Of a DNA stretch of 64,000 bases, positions 16,488-26,049 are shown piece after piece. Both the position numbers and the translations under genes were made by a program. The notes beneath the pieces are model-generated. The model was given only the letters and a program-made list of their open reading frames with translations, did no database searches and was not told the DNA's origin. This DNA is from Sphingomonas sp. M1-B02. GTDB lineage: Bacteria; Pseudomonadota; Alphaproteobacteria; Sphingomonadales; Sphingomonadaceae. The stretch is taken from NCBI RefSeq assembly GCF_026167525.1, contig NZ_CP110679.1:1240001-1304000 (forward strand). The letters run 5' to 3'. The stretch's first letter is position 1. Every line of letters begins with the position of its first letter.

Positions 16488-17972
16488 TTACTGATTGTTC
16501 TGGCTGCGCAGGAAACGCGGAATATCGAGCGGATCCTTGTCGTCGTCGTCCGACGGCTTCGGGGCTCCGCGCGATGCCGATGCCATCCGCTCGAACAAGG
16601 TGCCGCCGGCCCTGCGGCCTGCGGGCTTCGCCTCGGGCTCGGGTTCATCGTCGCTCGCCCCGGTCAGCCAACGCCGGCGGCTGCCGAATTCGGGCGCCGG
16701 CGCAGGCTCGGCCGCCGCGGCCGGCTGCGGAGCGGCAGGCGCCTCCGGCACTGCATTGTCCTCGCCGAGCAGAAGTTCGTCGGGCTCGCTTGCCTCGATC
16801 ACGGGCTCGGGCGCTGCCGGCGCGGGCTCATAAGGCTCCGGGACGCGCACTTCCTCGCTAACGGGCTCGGCTTCCGGGGCCGGCTCATAGCTGGGCTCGG
16901 GCTCGCTGGCTGCTGCCGGCGCCGGATCGACACTGCCGCTGCGGCGCGGAGTCGAGAAGGAGAAGACGCGCGGCTGCTCGGCAGCCGGGGCGGGCCGCGC
17001 CTTGGCATCGGCGTCGATGCCGGTCGCGACCACCGACACGCGGATGCGGCCTTCCAGGTCCGGGTTGAACGCCGAACCCCAGATGATGTTGGCATCGGGA
17101 TCGACCAGCTCGCGGATATGGTTCGCGGCTTCGTCGACTTCGAGCAGGCGCATGTCCTCGCCGCCGGTGATCGATACGATCACGCCCTTGGCGCCGTTCA
17201 TCGAGACACCGTCGAGCAGCGGATTGGCGATCGCCTTCTGCGCGGCGACCAGGGCGCGGTCGTCGCCATCGGCCTCGCCCGTGCCCATCATCGCCTTGCC
17301 CATTTCCTGCATCACGGCGCGGATATCGGCGAAATCGAGGTTGATCAGGCCGGGCATCACCATCAGGTCGGTGATCCCGCGCACGCCCTGCTGGAGCACT
17401 TCGTCGGCCAGCTCGAACGCTTCCTTGAAGGTAGTGTTGGCGTTGGCGATCAGGAACAGGTTCTGGTTCGGAATGACGATCAGCGTATCGACATATTTCT
17501 GCAGGTCTTCGATGCCGGCCTCGGCGCTCTGCGCACGACGACGACCTTCGAAGGCGAAAGGCTTGGTCACCACGCCCACCGTCAGGATGCCCATCTCGCG
17601 CGCCGCCTTGGCGATCACGGGCGCCGCGCCGGTTCCGGTGCCGCCGCCCATGCCGGCGGCGATGAACACCATATGCGCGCCTTCGAGCGCCTTCTGGACC
17701 TGCTCGATCGTCTCTTCGGCAGCTGCGCGCCCGATCTCCGGCCGCGAGCCTGCGCCCAGCCCCTGGGTGATCTTCGCGCCCAGCTGGATGCGATGTCCGG
17801 CCGAGGATTGCTTCAGCGCCTGCGCGTCGGTGTTGGCGACGAGAAACTCGACCCCTTGCACGTCTGCGCGGATCATGTTCGCAATCGCATTGCCGCCCGC
17901 GCCGCCGACCCCGATCACGGTGATCTTGGGGGCCAGCTCATCCACCTCGGCGGGAAGAAAATCGATACTCAT
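16488..17972 (-). CDS. ftsZ: FtsZ, cell division tubulin
   Basis: GTPase that polymerises into the Z-ring. 494 residues; the tubulin signature [10 protein letters not shown] is near residue 105 and the T7 loop [11 protein letters not shown] near 210. After the globular domain (to about 320) there is a long acidic, Pro-rich linker of about 160 residues and the conserved C-terminal peptide [15 protein letters not shown] that binds FtsA. The long linker is usual in alphaproteobacteria. Last of the dcw genes proper; separated from ftsA by 108 bases carrying a possible own promoter. Confidence 0.98.
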   Translation of the reverse strand: MSIDFLPAEVDELAPKITVIGVGGAGGNAIANMIRADVQGVEFLVANTDAQALKQSSAGHRIQLGAKITQGLGAGSRPEIGRAAAEETIEQVQKALEGAHMVFIAAGMGGGTGTGAAPVIAKAAREMGILTVGVVTKPFAFEGRRRAQSAEAGIEDLQKYVDTLIVIPNQNLFLIANANTTFKEAFELADEVLQQGVRGITDLMVMPGLINLDFADIRAVMQEMGKAMMGTGEADGDDRALVAAQKAIANPLLDGVSMNGAKGVIVSITGGEDMRLLEVDEAANHIRELVDPDANIIWGSAFNPDLEGRIRVSVVATGIDADAKARPAPAAEQPRVFSFSTPRRSGSVDPAPAAASEPEPSYEPAPEAEPVSEEVRVPEPYEPAPAAPEPVIEASEPDELLLGEDNAVPEAPAAPQPAAAAEPAPAPEFGSRRRWLTGASDDEPEPEAKPAGRRAGGTLFERMASASRGAPKPSDDDDKDPLDIPRFLRSQNNQ

Positions 17973-18044
17973 TCCATGTCTCCCTGGCGCCGCCTACGCG
18001 GTAGAGCGGCAGCTTGAACCCGTATCTGCACCAAGCACTGGGAC

Positions 18045-18056
18045 GACTCTAGTATA
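18045..18056 (-). promoter_or_regulatory. candidate -10 element and GANTC methylation site upstream of ftsZ
   Basis: On the minus strand the ftsA-ftsZ gap contains TATACT (18051-18056) and, one base later, GAGTC (18045-18049), a CcrM target of the GANTC type. No clear -35 box is seen at the right distance. In Caulobacter, ftsZ transcription depends on GANTC methylation through CcrM and GcrA, so the coincidence is suggestive. Confidence 0.35.
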
Positions 18057-18080
18057 AAGAGGCCCGGATGTCGCATTTCT

Positions 18081-19343
18081 TCAATAATTGGCTCGAAATG
18101 CCGCCATCAGACGCTGCAATACCGCGCCCGGGCTCGCCTTGGTGACCATCTGGTGGTGGCTCGGCTCAAGCGCGCGCAGGTCGATCGGATTCGACGCGGC
18201 AAAGCGTGCCAGTCCCGCAAGCGTCGCAAAGGCCGGTCCCGAATGCGCCTCGGGCAGCGCGATCAGTCCCTTGGGGCGTCCGACACGCACCGCGCTGCCC
18301 AGCGATTGCTGCGCATAATCGGCCACGCCCTTCAGCTCCGCGCCGCCGCCGGTCAGCACGATCTGCCGCCCGACCGGATCCGCGAAACCGAGCTTCTTCA
18401 ACTCGCGGGTGATCTCGGCCATCAGCCGTTCGAGCCGCTGGCGGATGATCGTGTTGAGCTGGGTCTTGGTGATCTTGGCCCCTTCCGTACTATCGTCGGG
18501 GATCGCCGGCACCACGTCGATCATCTCGTGATTGTCGCGGGGGCTCAGATTGGCCGACCCGTGGAAGCATTTGGTCCGCTCGGCCCAGTGCCGGGCGGTG
18601 CCGAACGCGGATGCGATATCGTCGGTGATGTCGGCCGAGCCCATCGGGATCGACGCGAGCCCCGCCAGCACGCCGCCCGCGAACACCGACACGTTGGTAA
18701 CCCCGGCGCCGATCTCCACCAACGCCACGCCCAGCTCACGCTCTTCATCGGTCAGCGTCGCCAGCCCGGTCGCCACCGGCGCGGCGATGATCGAACGAAC
18801 TTCGAGATGCGCCGATCGCACGCACAGATCGAGGTTGCGCACCGGCGAACCGTCGGTGGACACCACATGGATGTCGACCCCCAGCCGATCGGCATGCAGC
18901 CCCAGCGGCCGCTTGACCCCCGAAAGCCCGTCCACCGTGTAGCGCGTCGGCTGCGCGTGCAGCACCATCTTGCCCTGCGGATCGATCGCGCCGCGCCCGG
19001 CCTTGAGCAGTTCGTCGATATCGCCCTGCTCCACCCGGTGTCCGCCCAGATCGGCCTCGAGCTTGACGATGTCGGAGACCAGCCCGCCCGCCGAGAAGCT
19101 GACCCAGACATCCTCGATGTTGAACCCGGCGATGCGCTCGGCCTGCTCGACCGCCTCGCGGATCGCGATTTCGGTCGCGCCCATATCGGCGACATAGCCG
19201 CGCTTGACGCCGCGGCTCTCGCGCTGGCCGGTGCCGAGCACGATCAGCTCGCCCGCATCGCCCTTCTGCGCGATCAGCGCCGATACCTTGGACGAGCCGA
19301 CGTCGAGCGCGGTGATCAGTCCCTCGGGTGCTACCTTGGCCAT
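18081..19343 (-). CDS. ftsA: FtsA, actin-like division protein
   Basis: Membrane tether for FtsZ and recruiter of later division proteins. 420 residues of actin fold. Nucleotide-binding motifs include LITALDVGSSKVSALIA at the N-terminus, VALVEIGAGVTNVSVF near residue 205 and QIVLTGGGAELKGV near 330. The C-terminal amphipathic helix is AVLQRLMAAFRANY. It begins 3 bases past the ftsQ stop. Confidence 0.97.
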   Translation of the reverse strand: MAKVAPEGLITALDVGSSKVSALIAQKGDAGELIVLGTGQRESRGVKRGYVADMGATEIAIREAVEQAERIAGFNIEDVWVSFSAGGLVSDIVKLEADLGGHRVEQGDIDELLKAGRGAIDPQGKMVLHAQPTRYTVDGLSGVKRPLGLHADRLGVDIHVVSTDGSPVRNLDLCVRSAHLEVRSIIAAPVATGLATLTDEERELGVALVEIGAGVTNVSVFAGGVLAGLASIPMGSADITDDIASAFGTARHWAERTKCFHGSANLSPRDNHEMIDVVPAIPDDSTEGAKITKTQLNTIIRQRLERLMAEITRELKKLGFADPVGRQIVLTGGGAELKGVADYAQQSLGSAVRVGRPKGLIALPEAHSGPAFATLAGLARFAASNPIDLRALEPSHHQMVTKASPGAVLQRLMAAFRANY

Positions 19344-19346
19344 CGC

Positions 19347-20249
19347 TTATTCCCCTGTCTCACCCGCGACCAGCGGGGCGGATGCCGCCGCCGGCCGCTG
19401 CATCACCATATTGCCTGCAACGCGCATGTCGAACTTGATCGTGCCCTTGCCCAGCAGCCGCTGCTTGGCGTCGAGATCGGCGAACTTGCGCAGCGCCGAC
19501 GCCGCCTCGATCTCGCCCTCGGGCAATTGCAATTTCTCGCCGGTATCGAAGATCAGGTCCCAGCGCCGATTGCCGATCCAGGTCGCCGCCTTCACCAGCG
19601 GCTTGAGCGCCGGCGCCTCGTCGAGCAGCTTGGCGCGCGCGGGCTCCTGGGCATTGGCGCCGTCGCCGATCAGCAGCGGCAGATCGGGCATCGATTCACG
19701 CGAAACCGGCTCGAGCAGCACCCCGCTGGGATCGACCAGCATCAACTGGCCATTGCTCTGCCAGATCGCCGCGGGCTCGCGCTCGATGATGTTGATCCGC
19801 AGCGTATTGGGCAATTTGCGCGAAACCTGCGCATCCTGGATCCACGGATATTTGAGCAGCCGCTCGCGCACCAGCGCCAAGTCGACCAGCGGCATCGCCC
19901 GCGAATCCTGGTCTAGCGCCTGTTGATAGACCGTCATCCGGTCCATCCGCTTGAGCCCGTCGATCTGGATCTCGTCGACCCGCAGCCCGGCCTCGCCGAC
20001 CACCTGCGACGCCGCGACCCCCGCCATCCCCGGCAGCCCCAACCACAAGGCAATACCGAGCGCCACCGCAGCGGCGGTGCCCACCATGCCCCAGGTCGCG
20101 ATTTTCTGCAGCGTCGCCTGGCTGAACGGCAGCGCCGCGACTGCCTGGTCGAGCAGGCTAGGCCGCTTCGGACGGCGCGACGCGGCCTTGCGTTTCGCTG
20201 GGCTCGCTCCGCGCCGCGTCGCGGTCCGCTGGGCGGGCCTTCTGCTCAC
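19347..20249 (-). CDS. ftsQ: FtsQ, division protein
   Basis: Bitopic membrane protein linking early and late divisome components. 300 residues: a basic N-terminus (RRPAQRTATRRGASPAKRK), a membrane segment near 55-75, a POTRA domain (RVDEIQIDGLKRMDRMTVYQ) and the FtsQ beta domain with the RKLPNTLRINIIEREPAAIW motif. The start overlaps the ddl stop by 4 bases. Length and order match the family. Confidence 0.95.
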   Translation of the reverse strand: MSRRPAQRTATRRGASPAKRKAASRRPKRPSLLDQAVAALPFSQATLQKIATWGMVGTAAAVALGIALWLGLPGMAGVAASQVVGEAGLRVDEIQIDGLKRMDRMTVYQQALDQDSRAMPLVDLALVRERLLKYPWIQDAQVSRKLPNTLRINIIEREPAAIWQSNGQLMLVDPSGVLLEPVSRESMPDLPLLIGDGANAQEPARAKLLDEAPALKPLVKAATWIGNRRWDLIFDTGEKLQLPEGEIEAASALRKFADLDAKQRLLGKGTIKFDMRVAGNMVMQRPAAASAPLVAGETGE

Positions 20250-21169
20250 AGAGCGTCTTCCACGATGCGTTGCACCAGCTCGGCATAGCCTATTCCCAGG
20301 TGCCGCGCCTGCTCCGGTACAAGACTGAGTGGCGTCATCCCCGGCTGGGTGTTGACCTCGAGCAGGAACAGCCCGTCGACCCCCTGGCCATCGTCCCAGC
20401 GGAAGTCCGAACGCGACGCGCCCTTGCAGCCGAGCAGCCGGTGCGCGTCGAGCGCGATCCGCTTGCAGGCATCGGCAATGTCGTCGGGCACGTTGGCCGG
20501 GAAGACATGCTCGGTCAGCCCGTCGGTATATTTGGCGTCATAGTCATAGAAGCCGCTCTTGGGCTTAAGCTCGGTCACGCCGAGCGCCCGATCGCCCAGC
20601 ACCGCGGTCGTCAGCTCGCGCCCGCGAATGAACGGCTCGGCGAGCAGTTCGTCGAATTCCTGCCACGGCCCGCGCACGTCGCGCCCGATCGGATTGCCGT
20701 AATTGCCCTCGTCGGTGACGATCGCCACGCCGACCGACGAGCCCTCGTTGACCGGCTTGAGCACATAAGGCCGCGGCAGCGGATCGCGCTCGTAGAGGTC
20801 CGCGCTGCGCACCATCCGCCCGCCGGGCATAGGGATGCCGTGCGGCACCAGCGCCTGCTTGGTCAGTTGCTTGTCGATCGCGATCACCGACGTGACCAGC
20901 CCCGAATGCGTGTATTTCAATCCCATCAGGTCGAGCATGCCCTGCACCGTCCCGTCCTCGCCGGGGGTGCCGTGGAGCGCGTTGAAAACCAGGTCCGGCT
21001 TCGCCTCGGCCAGCTTCACGCCCACGTCGCGGCCCATGTCGATGCGGGTGACGCGATGCCCCAGGCTCTCGAGCGCATCGGCGATCCCCGCGCCCGACAT
21101 CAGCGAAACCTCACGCTCGGCCGACCAGCCGCCCATCAGCACGGCGATGTGGAGGGGTGAAGCCGACAT
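20246..21169 (-). CDS. ddl: Ddl, D-alanine-D-alanine ligase
   Basis: ATP-grasp enzyme making D-Ala-D-Ala for the MurF step. 307 residues. N-terminal IAVLMGGWSAEREVSLMSG, substrate loop HGTPGEDGTVQGMLDLMGL, ATP-grasp RPYVLKPVNEGSSVGVAIV and the C-terminal EVNTQPGMTPLSLVPEQ are all present. It overlaps ftsQ by 4 bases. A 100-base inverted repeat separates it from murB. Confidence 0.97.
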   Translation of the reverse strand: MSASPLHIAVLMGGWSAEREVSLMSGAGIADALESLGHRVTRIDMGRDVGVKLAEAKPDLVFNALHGTPGEDGTVQGMLDLMGLKYTHSGLVTSVIAIDKQLTKQALVPHGIPMPGGRMVRSADLYERDPLPRPYVLKPVNEGSSVGVAIVTDEGNYGNPIGRDVRGPWQEFDELLAEPFIRGRELTTAVLGDRALGVTELKPKSGFYDYDAKYTDGLTEHVFPANVPDDIADACKRIALDAHRLLGCKGASRSDFRWDDGQGVDGLFLLEVNTQPGMTPLSLVPEQARHLGIGYAELVQRIVEDAL

Positions 21170-21175
21170 CTATTG

Positions 21176-21276
21176 TTCCCCTGCGGAGGCAGGGGCCCAG
21201 ACTCGGCGCGCAGCGCCGAATGCGCTACCGCGCACGAGCTTGTTGACGGGCTGGGCCCCGGCCTTCGCCGGGGAAC
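21176..21276. repeat. intergenic inverted repeat between murB and ddl
   Basis: Outer arms GTTCCCCTGCGGAGGCAGGG (21176 on) and its near-complement ending at 21276 (CCCCGGCCTTCGCCGGGGAAC without the first base) enclose about 50 bases. The arrangement resembles the element at 9760-9844. It fills almost the whole murB-ddl gap within the division cluster. Confidence 0.7.
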
Positions 21277-21288
21277 GGAAAAAGAAAC

Positions 21289-22191
21289 TCACTTCAAAAC
21301 CCCGATCCGCTGTATTTCCCATTCCAGCTCCACGCCGGAATGCGCCTTCACCTTCGCGCGGACCTCTTCGCCCAGCGCCTCGATATCGGCGCTGGAAGCA
21401 TTGCCCAGATTGAGCAGGAAATTGCAGTGTTTTTCGCTGACCTGCGCATCGCCTCGCCGCAAACCGCGGCAGCCCGCCGCATCGATCAGCGCCCAGGCCT
21501 TGTGGCCTTCCGGATTCTTGAAGGTCGAGCCGCCGGTGCGCGACCTAAGCGGCTGCGAAGCCTCGCGTTCCGCCGCGATCCGGTCCATCTCCGCGCCGAT
21601 CGTGGCGGGGTCTCCGGGCACGCCCTCGAACAAAGCCTCGACCACGATCGCCCCCTCGGGAAGCTCCGAATGGCGATAGGTATAGCCCAATCGCGCCGCC
21701 GGCCAGGTCTCGACTGTCCCATCGCGAGTCACCAGCGTGATTTCGACCAATATATTCGATGTGTCGCGGCCATAAGCGCCGGCATTCATCCGCACAGCAC
21801 CGCCGACCGTTCCGGGGATGCCCCGCAAGAACTCGAGTCCGGCGATCCCCGCGTCCCGCGCGGCACTGGCAACACTGATCCCCATCGCCGCCCCGCCCGC
21901 CCGGACCCGATTTCCGGGCTCGATCGAAACCTTGGCCATCGCCTTGGGCAGCCGCACCACCACCCCCGGCACCCCGCCGTCGCGCACGATCAGGTTCGAG
22001 CCGACGCCGACCGGCAGCACAGGGGTTTCGGGATCGAGCGCCGCGAGGAAGGCCGCAAGCGACTGCACGTCGTCGGGCCGCACCAGCCACTCCGCAGGCC
22101 CGCCCGTGCGGAACCAGATGAAGTCGGCGAGGCTGCCCTGAGGCTGGGAGGTGCCCCGGAGTGGCGGCAAGGCCATGCAGACGCTACTCAT
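21289..22191 (-). CDS. murB: MurB, UDP-N-acetylenolpyruvoylglucosamine reductase
   Basis: FAD enzyme that reduces UDP-GlcNAc-enolpyruvate to UDP-MurNAc. 300 residues. Motifs: FIWFRTGGPAEWLVRPDDV, VLPVGVGSNLIVRDGGVPGV for FAD, GIPGTVGGAVRMNAGAYGRD, and SRTGGSTFKNPEGHKAW with the catalytic Ser. The ATG at 22191 is preceded by GGGGAGGGG and TTTT; an ATG five codons later is possible. The upstream palindrome supplies this ribosome-binding site. Confidence 0.95.
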   Translation of the reverse strand: MSSVCMALPPLRGTSQPQGSLADFIWFRTGGPAEWLVRPDDVQSLAAFLAALDPETPVLPVGVGSNLIVRDGGVPGVVVRLPKAMAKVSIEPGNRVRAGGAAMGISVASAARDAGIAGLEFLRGIPGTVGGAVRMNAGAYGRDTSNILVEITLVTRDGTVETWPAARLGYTYRHSELPEGAIVVEALFEGVPGDPATIGAEMDRIAAEREASQPLRSRTGGSTFKNPEGHKAWALIDAAGCRGLRRGDAQVSEKHCNFLLNLGNASSADIEALGEEVRAKVKAHSGVELEWEIQRIGVLK

Positions 22192-22195
22192 AAAA

Positions 22196-22217
22196 CCCCT
22201 CCCCTGAAGGGGAGGGG
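22196..22217 (-). promoter_or_regulatory. hairpin containing the murB ribosome-binding site
   Basis: CCCCTCCCC and GGGGAGGGG form a perfect 9-base stem with a 4-base loop. On the gene strand the 3' arm is the only Shine-Dalgarno-like sequence before murB and is followed directly by TTTT and the ATG. The element could act as a partial terminator or hide the ribosome-binding site. It belongs to the dispersed CTCCCC palindrome class. Confidence 0.5.
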
Positions 22218-22234
22218 AGAAAAATGGCGCAGGC

Positions 22235-23653
22235 TCACGCCACCGCCTCAACCCGGGCGGCAGCAATCCCCTCGGCCAGCCCCGCCGCCCACTTCGTAAT
22301 ATCGCCTGCCCCCAGGCAGACCACCATGTCCCCCGGCACCGCCACTTCGGCCAATACCCGCGCCAAAGCATCCGCATCAGCCACGACCGCCGCCGAACGA
22401 TGCCCGCGCCGCTTCACCCCCTCGACCAACGCCTCGGCATCCACGCCCTCGCGCGGCGCCTCGCCCGCGGCATAGACCGGCGTCACCAGCACCATGTCGG
22501 CGTCGTTGAACGCCTGCGCGAAATCATCCATCAGATTCTCGAGCCGCGAGAAGCGATGCGGCTGCATCACCGCGATCACCCGCCCCTCGGCGCTCTCGCG
22601 CGCGGCGGAGAGCACCGCGCGGATCTCGACCGGATGGTGGCCATAATCGTCGATCACCGTCACGCCCTGCGTCTCGCCCACCTTGGTGAAGCGCCGCTTC
22701 ACGCCCGTGAACATCGCGAAGCCCTTCTGGATCGTAGCATCCCGGATGCCGAGCTCGAGCGCCACGCCGATCGCGGCGAGCGCATTCTGGACATTGTGCC
22801 GCCCCGGCATCGGCAACTCGATATTCTCGATCGATCGCGTCGTCCCGTCGCGCTGGCGGATGATCGCCTCGAAGCGATTGCCCCCGGCATGCGGCGTCAC
22901 ATTGACCCCGCGCACATCGGCGCTGGCGGCAAAGCCATAGGTCACGATCCGCCGGTCGCGCACGCGCGGAATGATCGCCTGCACCTCGGGATGATCCAGG
23001 CACAGCAAGGCCGCGCCATAGAAAGGCACATTCTCGACGAACTCGACGAACGCATCCTTCACCCGATCGAAGCTGCCATAATGGTCGAGATGCTCGGGAT
23101 CGATGTTGGTGACGACCGCGATCGTGCCGTCGAGCCGCAGGAAGCTGCCGTCGCTCTCGTCGGCCTCCACCACCATCCACTCGCTGTCGCCCAGCCGCGC
23201 ATTGGAGCCATATTGATTGATGATGCCGCCGTTGATCACGGTCGGATCGACCCCGCCCGCGTCGAGCAAGGCCGCGATCATCGAGGTCGTCGTGGTCTTG
23301 CCATGCGTGCCCGCCACCGCGACGGTGGACTTCAGCCGCATCAGCTCGGCGAGCATTTCCGCGCGCCGCACCACCGGCACGCGCCGCTCATAGGCCGCCT
23401 CGACTTCGGGATTGGTCCGCACGATCGCGGTCGAGGTCACCACTACCGCTGCATCGCCCAGATTCTCGGCCTTGTGGCCGATCGTCACCTGGATGCCGCG
23501 CGCGCGCAGGCCCTGGATCACATAGCCCTCGGCCACGTCCGATCCCTGCACCTTATAGCCCAGATTGTGCATCACCTCGGCGATGCCGGACATGCCGATC
23601 CCGCCGATCCCGACGAAATGGATCGTGCCGATGTCGGTGGCGACGCCCCTCAT
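22235..23653 (-). CDS. murC: MurC, UDP-N-acetylmuramate-L-alanine ligase
   Basis: ATP-dependent ligase adding L-Ala to UDP-MurNAc. 472 residues. Motifs: [20 protein letters not shown], the P-loop [11 protein letters not shown] near residue 114, [28 protein letters not shown] and [14 protein letters not shown]. It begins 12 bases after the murG stop. The C-terminus [14 protein letters not shown] is normal. Confidence 0.97.
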   Translation of the reverse strand: MRGVATDIGTIHFVGIGGIGMSGIAEVMHNLGYKVQGSDVAEGYVIQGLRARGIQVTIGHKAENLGDAAVVVTSTAIVRTNPEVEAAYERRVPVVRRAEMLAELMRLKSTVAVAGTHGKTTTTSMIAALLDAGGVDPTVINGGIINQYGSNARLGDSEWMVVEADESDGSFLRLDGTIAVVTNIDPEHLDHYGSFDRVKDAFVEFVENVPFYGAALLCLDHPEVQAIIPRVRDRRIVTYGFAASADVRGVNVTPHAGGNRFEAIIRQRDGTTRSIENIELPMPGRHNVQNALAAIGVALELGIRDATIQKGFAMFTGVKRRFTKVGETQGVTVIDDYGHHPVEIRAVLSAARESAEGRVIAVMQPHRFSRLENLMDDFAQAFNDADMVLVTPVYAAGEAPREGVDAEALVEGVKRRGHRSAAVVADADALARVLAEVAVPGDMVVCLGAGDITKWAAGLAEGIAAARVEAVA

Positions 23654-23665
23654 GCGCCAAATTCC

Positions 23666-24829
23666 TTATGCATAAGACGGCTTCTGGGTCTGGACGACGG
23701 CACGGCGCTTCGTGGTCGATCCGATCGGCGCCTTCGGTGCGTGGATCGATTCGACCAGGTCGGCCAGGTCGCGTGCGGCGTGCGGACGGCCGCATTCGCG
23801 CGCCCGCGCCGCCGCATTTTCCAGCCCCTGCGTGTCGAGCCCCAGTTTCTGGATCTGCTTGGCGAGTTCGGCCGCGGTGAACAGGCGCTGCGGGATCGTC
23901 CGCGCGCCACCGGCCCTGCTGATCTCGCGCGCATTGGCGGTCTGGTGATCGTCGGTGGCGCTGGGCAGCGGCACCAGGATCGCCGGACGCCCCGCCGCGG
24001 TCAGCTCGGCGATCGTCGAGGCGCCGGCGCGCGCGATAACGATATGCGCCCAGGCCAGCGCCTCGGGCAGATCGGGCAGATAGGTCGCCAGATCGGCGGG
24101 GATCGAATGCGCCGCATATTTGGCGCGCACAGCGTCGATATCCTCGATCCGCGCCTGGTGCGTCACTTGCAGCCGGCGCCGGAAATGCACCGGCAGAAGC
24201 GCGAGCCCATCGGGCACCACCTGGCTCAGGATCGACGCCCCCTGGCTCCCGCCCGTCACCAGCACGCGGAAGATGCCGTCCTCGTCGAGCACCGGATAAG
24301 GCCGGTCGCGCAGCGCCAGCACCGCCTCGCGCACCGGGTTGCCGACCAGATGCGTCTTGATCTTCCAACTGTCCTTAAGCCGTTCGACATCGGCATAGGA
24401 GGTCGCGATCGCATCCACCTTCCCCGCGACGAAGCGGTTCACCCGCCCCAGCACCGCATTCTGCTCATGGACGATCGTCGGGATGCCCGCGCGAAACGCC
24501 GCGAGCAGCGCCGGCAGCGCCGGATAGCCGCCGAAGCCGATCACTGCGGAAGGCTTCAAGCCCTTGTACAATTGCAGCGCCATCGAACGCCCGGCCATCA
24601 TCTTGCCCGCCGCGCGCAGATAGCCGAGCGGCCCTCCGCCCAGCCGTCCGGCCGGCAAGACATGCGTCTCGACATCCTCGAACAGGCCGGGAAAGCGCAC
24701 CCCGCGATCGTCACTCACCAAGGCGACATGATGTCCCCGGCTGGCAAGCTCCACCGCCAGCGCCGCCGCGGGCACCATATGCCCGCCGGTACCTCCTGCC
24801 GCCAAAACGTAGCTGCGCGCCTTGCTCAT
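23666..24829 (-). CDS. murG: MurG, lipid II-forming GlcNAc transferase
   Basis: Peripheral membrane glycosyltransferase that converts lipid I to lipid II. 387 residues from the ATG at 24829. The G-loop is VLAAGGTGGHMVPAAALA (GGTGGH at 12-17). Other motifs: VIGFGGYPALPALLAAF, IVHEQNAVLGRVNRF, VLVTGGSQGASILSQVVP, VIARAGASTIAELTAAGRPA, and the LPSATDDHQTANA loop. The start overlaps the ftsW stop by 4 bases. The frame stays open upstream, but that is antisense-like ftsW sequence. Confidence 0.96.
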   Translation of the reverse strand: MSKARSYVLAAGGTGGHMVPAAALAVELASRGHHVALVSDDRGVRFPGLFEDVETHVLPAGRLGGGPLGYLRAAGKMMAGRSMALQLYKGLKPSAVIGFGGYPALPALLAAFRAGIPTIVHEQNAVLGRVNRFVAGKVDAIATSYADVERLKDSWKIKTHLVGNPVREAVLALRDRPYPVLDEDGIFRVLVTGGSQGASILSQVVPDGLALLPVHFRRRLQVTHQARIEDIDAVRAKYAAHSIPADLATYLPDLPEALAWAHIVIARAGASTIAELTAAGRPAILVPLPSATDDHQTANAREISRAGGARTIPQRLFTAAELAKQIQKLGLDTQGLENAAARARECGRPHAARDLADLVESIHAPKAPIGSTTKRRAVVQTQKPSYA

Positions 24830-26049
24830 GTCTTGCTCCACCGCCCCGTGTAAGGAGAGCGCTTCAGATACGGGTTTCGCCGCGTGAAAGCGAGCAGCAG
24901 CCCCATCCCCACCGAAAGCGCGATCATCGAGGAGCCGCCATAGCTGATGAACGGCAGCGTCATCCCCTTGGAAGGCGCGATCCCCGTATTCACCGCCATA
25001 TTGATCAGCGCCTGCACGCCGAACTGCGCCGCCAGCCCCGCCGCCGCGAGCAAGCGGAACGCATCCTCTTCGTCGAGCAGCTTCATGAACACCCGGATCA
25101 CGATCGCGGCATAGAGGATAACGATGACCGCGCAGGCGAGCAGCCCGAACTCCTCGCCGATCACCGAGAAGATATAATCGGTATGCGCCTCGGGCAGCTT
25201 GAACTTCACCTGGCCGCCGCCCGGCCCGGTTCCGGTCAGCCCGCCCGCGGTCAGCGTGTCGTGGGCCATCTCGATCTGGTAGCGATCGGCCAGCGCCGCT
25301 TCCTTGGTCGGGAAGAGGAAGCTGTTGATGCGGATTCGCGCGGTGTCGTAGAATATGTAGGCCGCGATCACCCCCGCCACCGCGGTGCCCATCAGCCCGC
25401 CGATCGCCACCCCCGATATGCCCGAAAGCGTCAGCAGGATCAGCCACACCGCGGCGAACACCATCGTCTGCCCGAAATCGGGCTGCAGCATCAGCAGCAC
25501 CCCGATCAGCGCGGTCATCGCTCCGGTGACGAACAAGACCGGCAGCTCGGGATCCTTGGCGCGGAACGACAGCATCCACGCCGTCGCGACGATGAACAGC
25601 GGCTTTAGAAATTCCGAAGGCTGCAGGTCGGAAACGCCGACATCGATCCAACGCCGCGCGCCGTTCACTTCCTTCCCGATCACCGGCGCCAGCACCAGCA
25701 GCAGCAGGAAGAATGCCGCCCCGATCAGCGACAGCCGCCGCGCCAGCGTGATCGGCAGCATCGAGACGAAGATGAGGATCGGCACCGAAACGCAGACCCA
25801 CATCAGCTGCCGCCAGAAATAATACATGGGCGGCACGATATGCGTCGCGTCCGAATAGCGCCGCGCGGTAGCGGGCGATGCCGCCGCCACCGCCACCAGC
25901 CCGATCGCGATCAGCAGCAGCGCCAGCAGCAGCAGCACTCGATCGACTTCCCAGAACCACATGCCCGCGCGCGTCGTGCTCGCCCGGCCCAGCTGGTTGC
26001 CGACCCGGCTTCTCGCCTCGACGGGCTCCACTTCGGCGGCCTCGCTCAT
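24826..26049 (-). CDS. ftsW: FtsW, septal SEDS glycosyltransferase
   Basis: SEDS-family peptidoglycan polymerase that works with FtsI at the septum. 407 residues with about ten hydrophobic segments. Signatures: NGARRWIDVGVSDLQPSEFL, MLQPDFGQTMVFAAVW, YGGSSMIALSVGMGLLLAF and the GTGPGGGQVKFKLPEAHTDY loop followed by IFSVIGEE. The cytoplasmic N-terminus is short and charged. Between murD and murG with overlaps on both sides. Confidence 0.96.
   Translation of the reverse strand: MSEAAEVEPVEARSRVGNQLGRASTTRAGMWFWEVDRVLLLLALLLIAIGLVAVAAASPATARRYSDATHIVPPMYYFWRQLMWVCVSVPILIFVSMLPITLARRLSLIGAAFFLLLLVLAPVIGKEVNGARRWIDVGVSDLQPSEFLKPLFIVATAWMLSFRAKDPELPVLFVTGAMTALIGVLLMLQPDFGQTMVFAAVWLILLTLSGISGVAIGGLMGTAVAGVIAAYIFYDTARIRINSFLFPTKEAALADRYQIEMAHDTLTAGGLTGTGPGGGQVKFKLPEAHTDYIFSVIGEEFGLLACAVIVILYAAIVIRVFMKLLDEEDAFRLLAAAGLAAQFGVQALINMAVNTGIAPSKGMTLPFISYGGSSMIALSVGMGLLLAFTRRNPYLKRSPYTGRWSKT

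Noticed and set aside
22400-24853. 817-codon plus-strand open frame
   Set aside because: Antisense to murC and murG, which have complete family signatures; composition is the Arg/His-rich shadow type.
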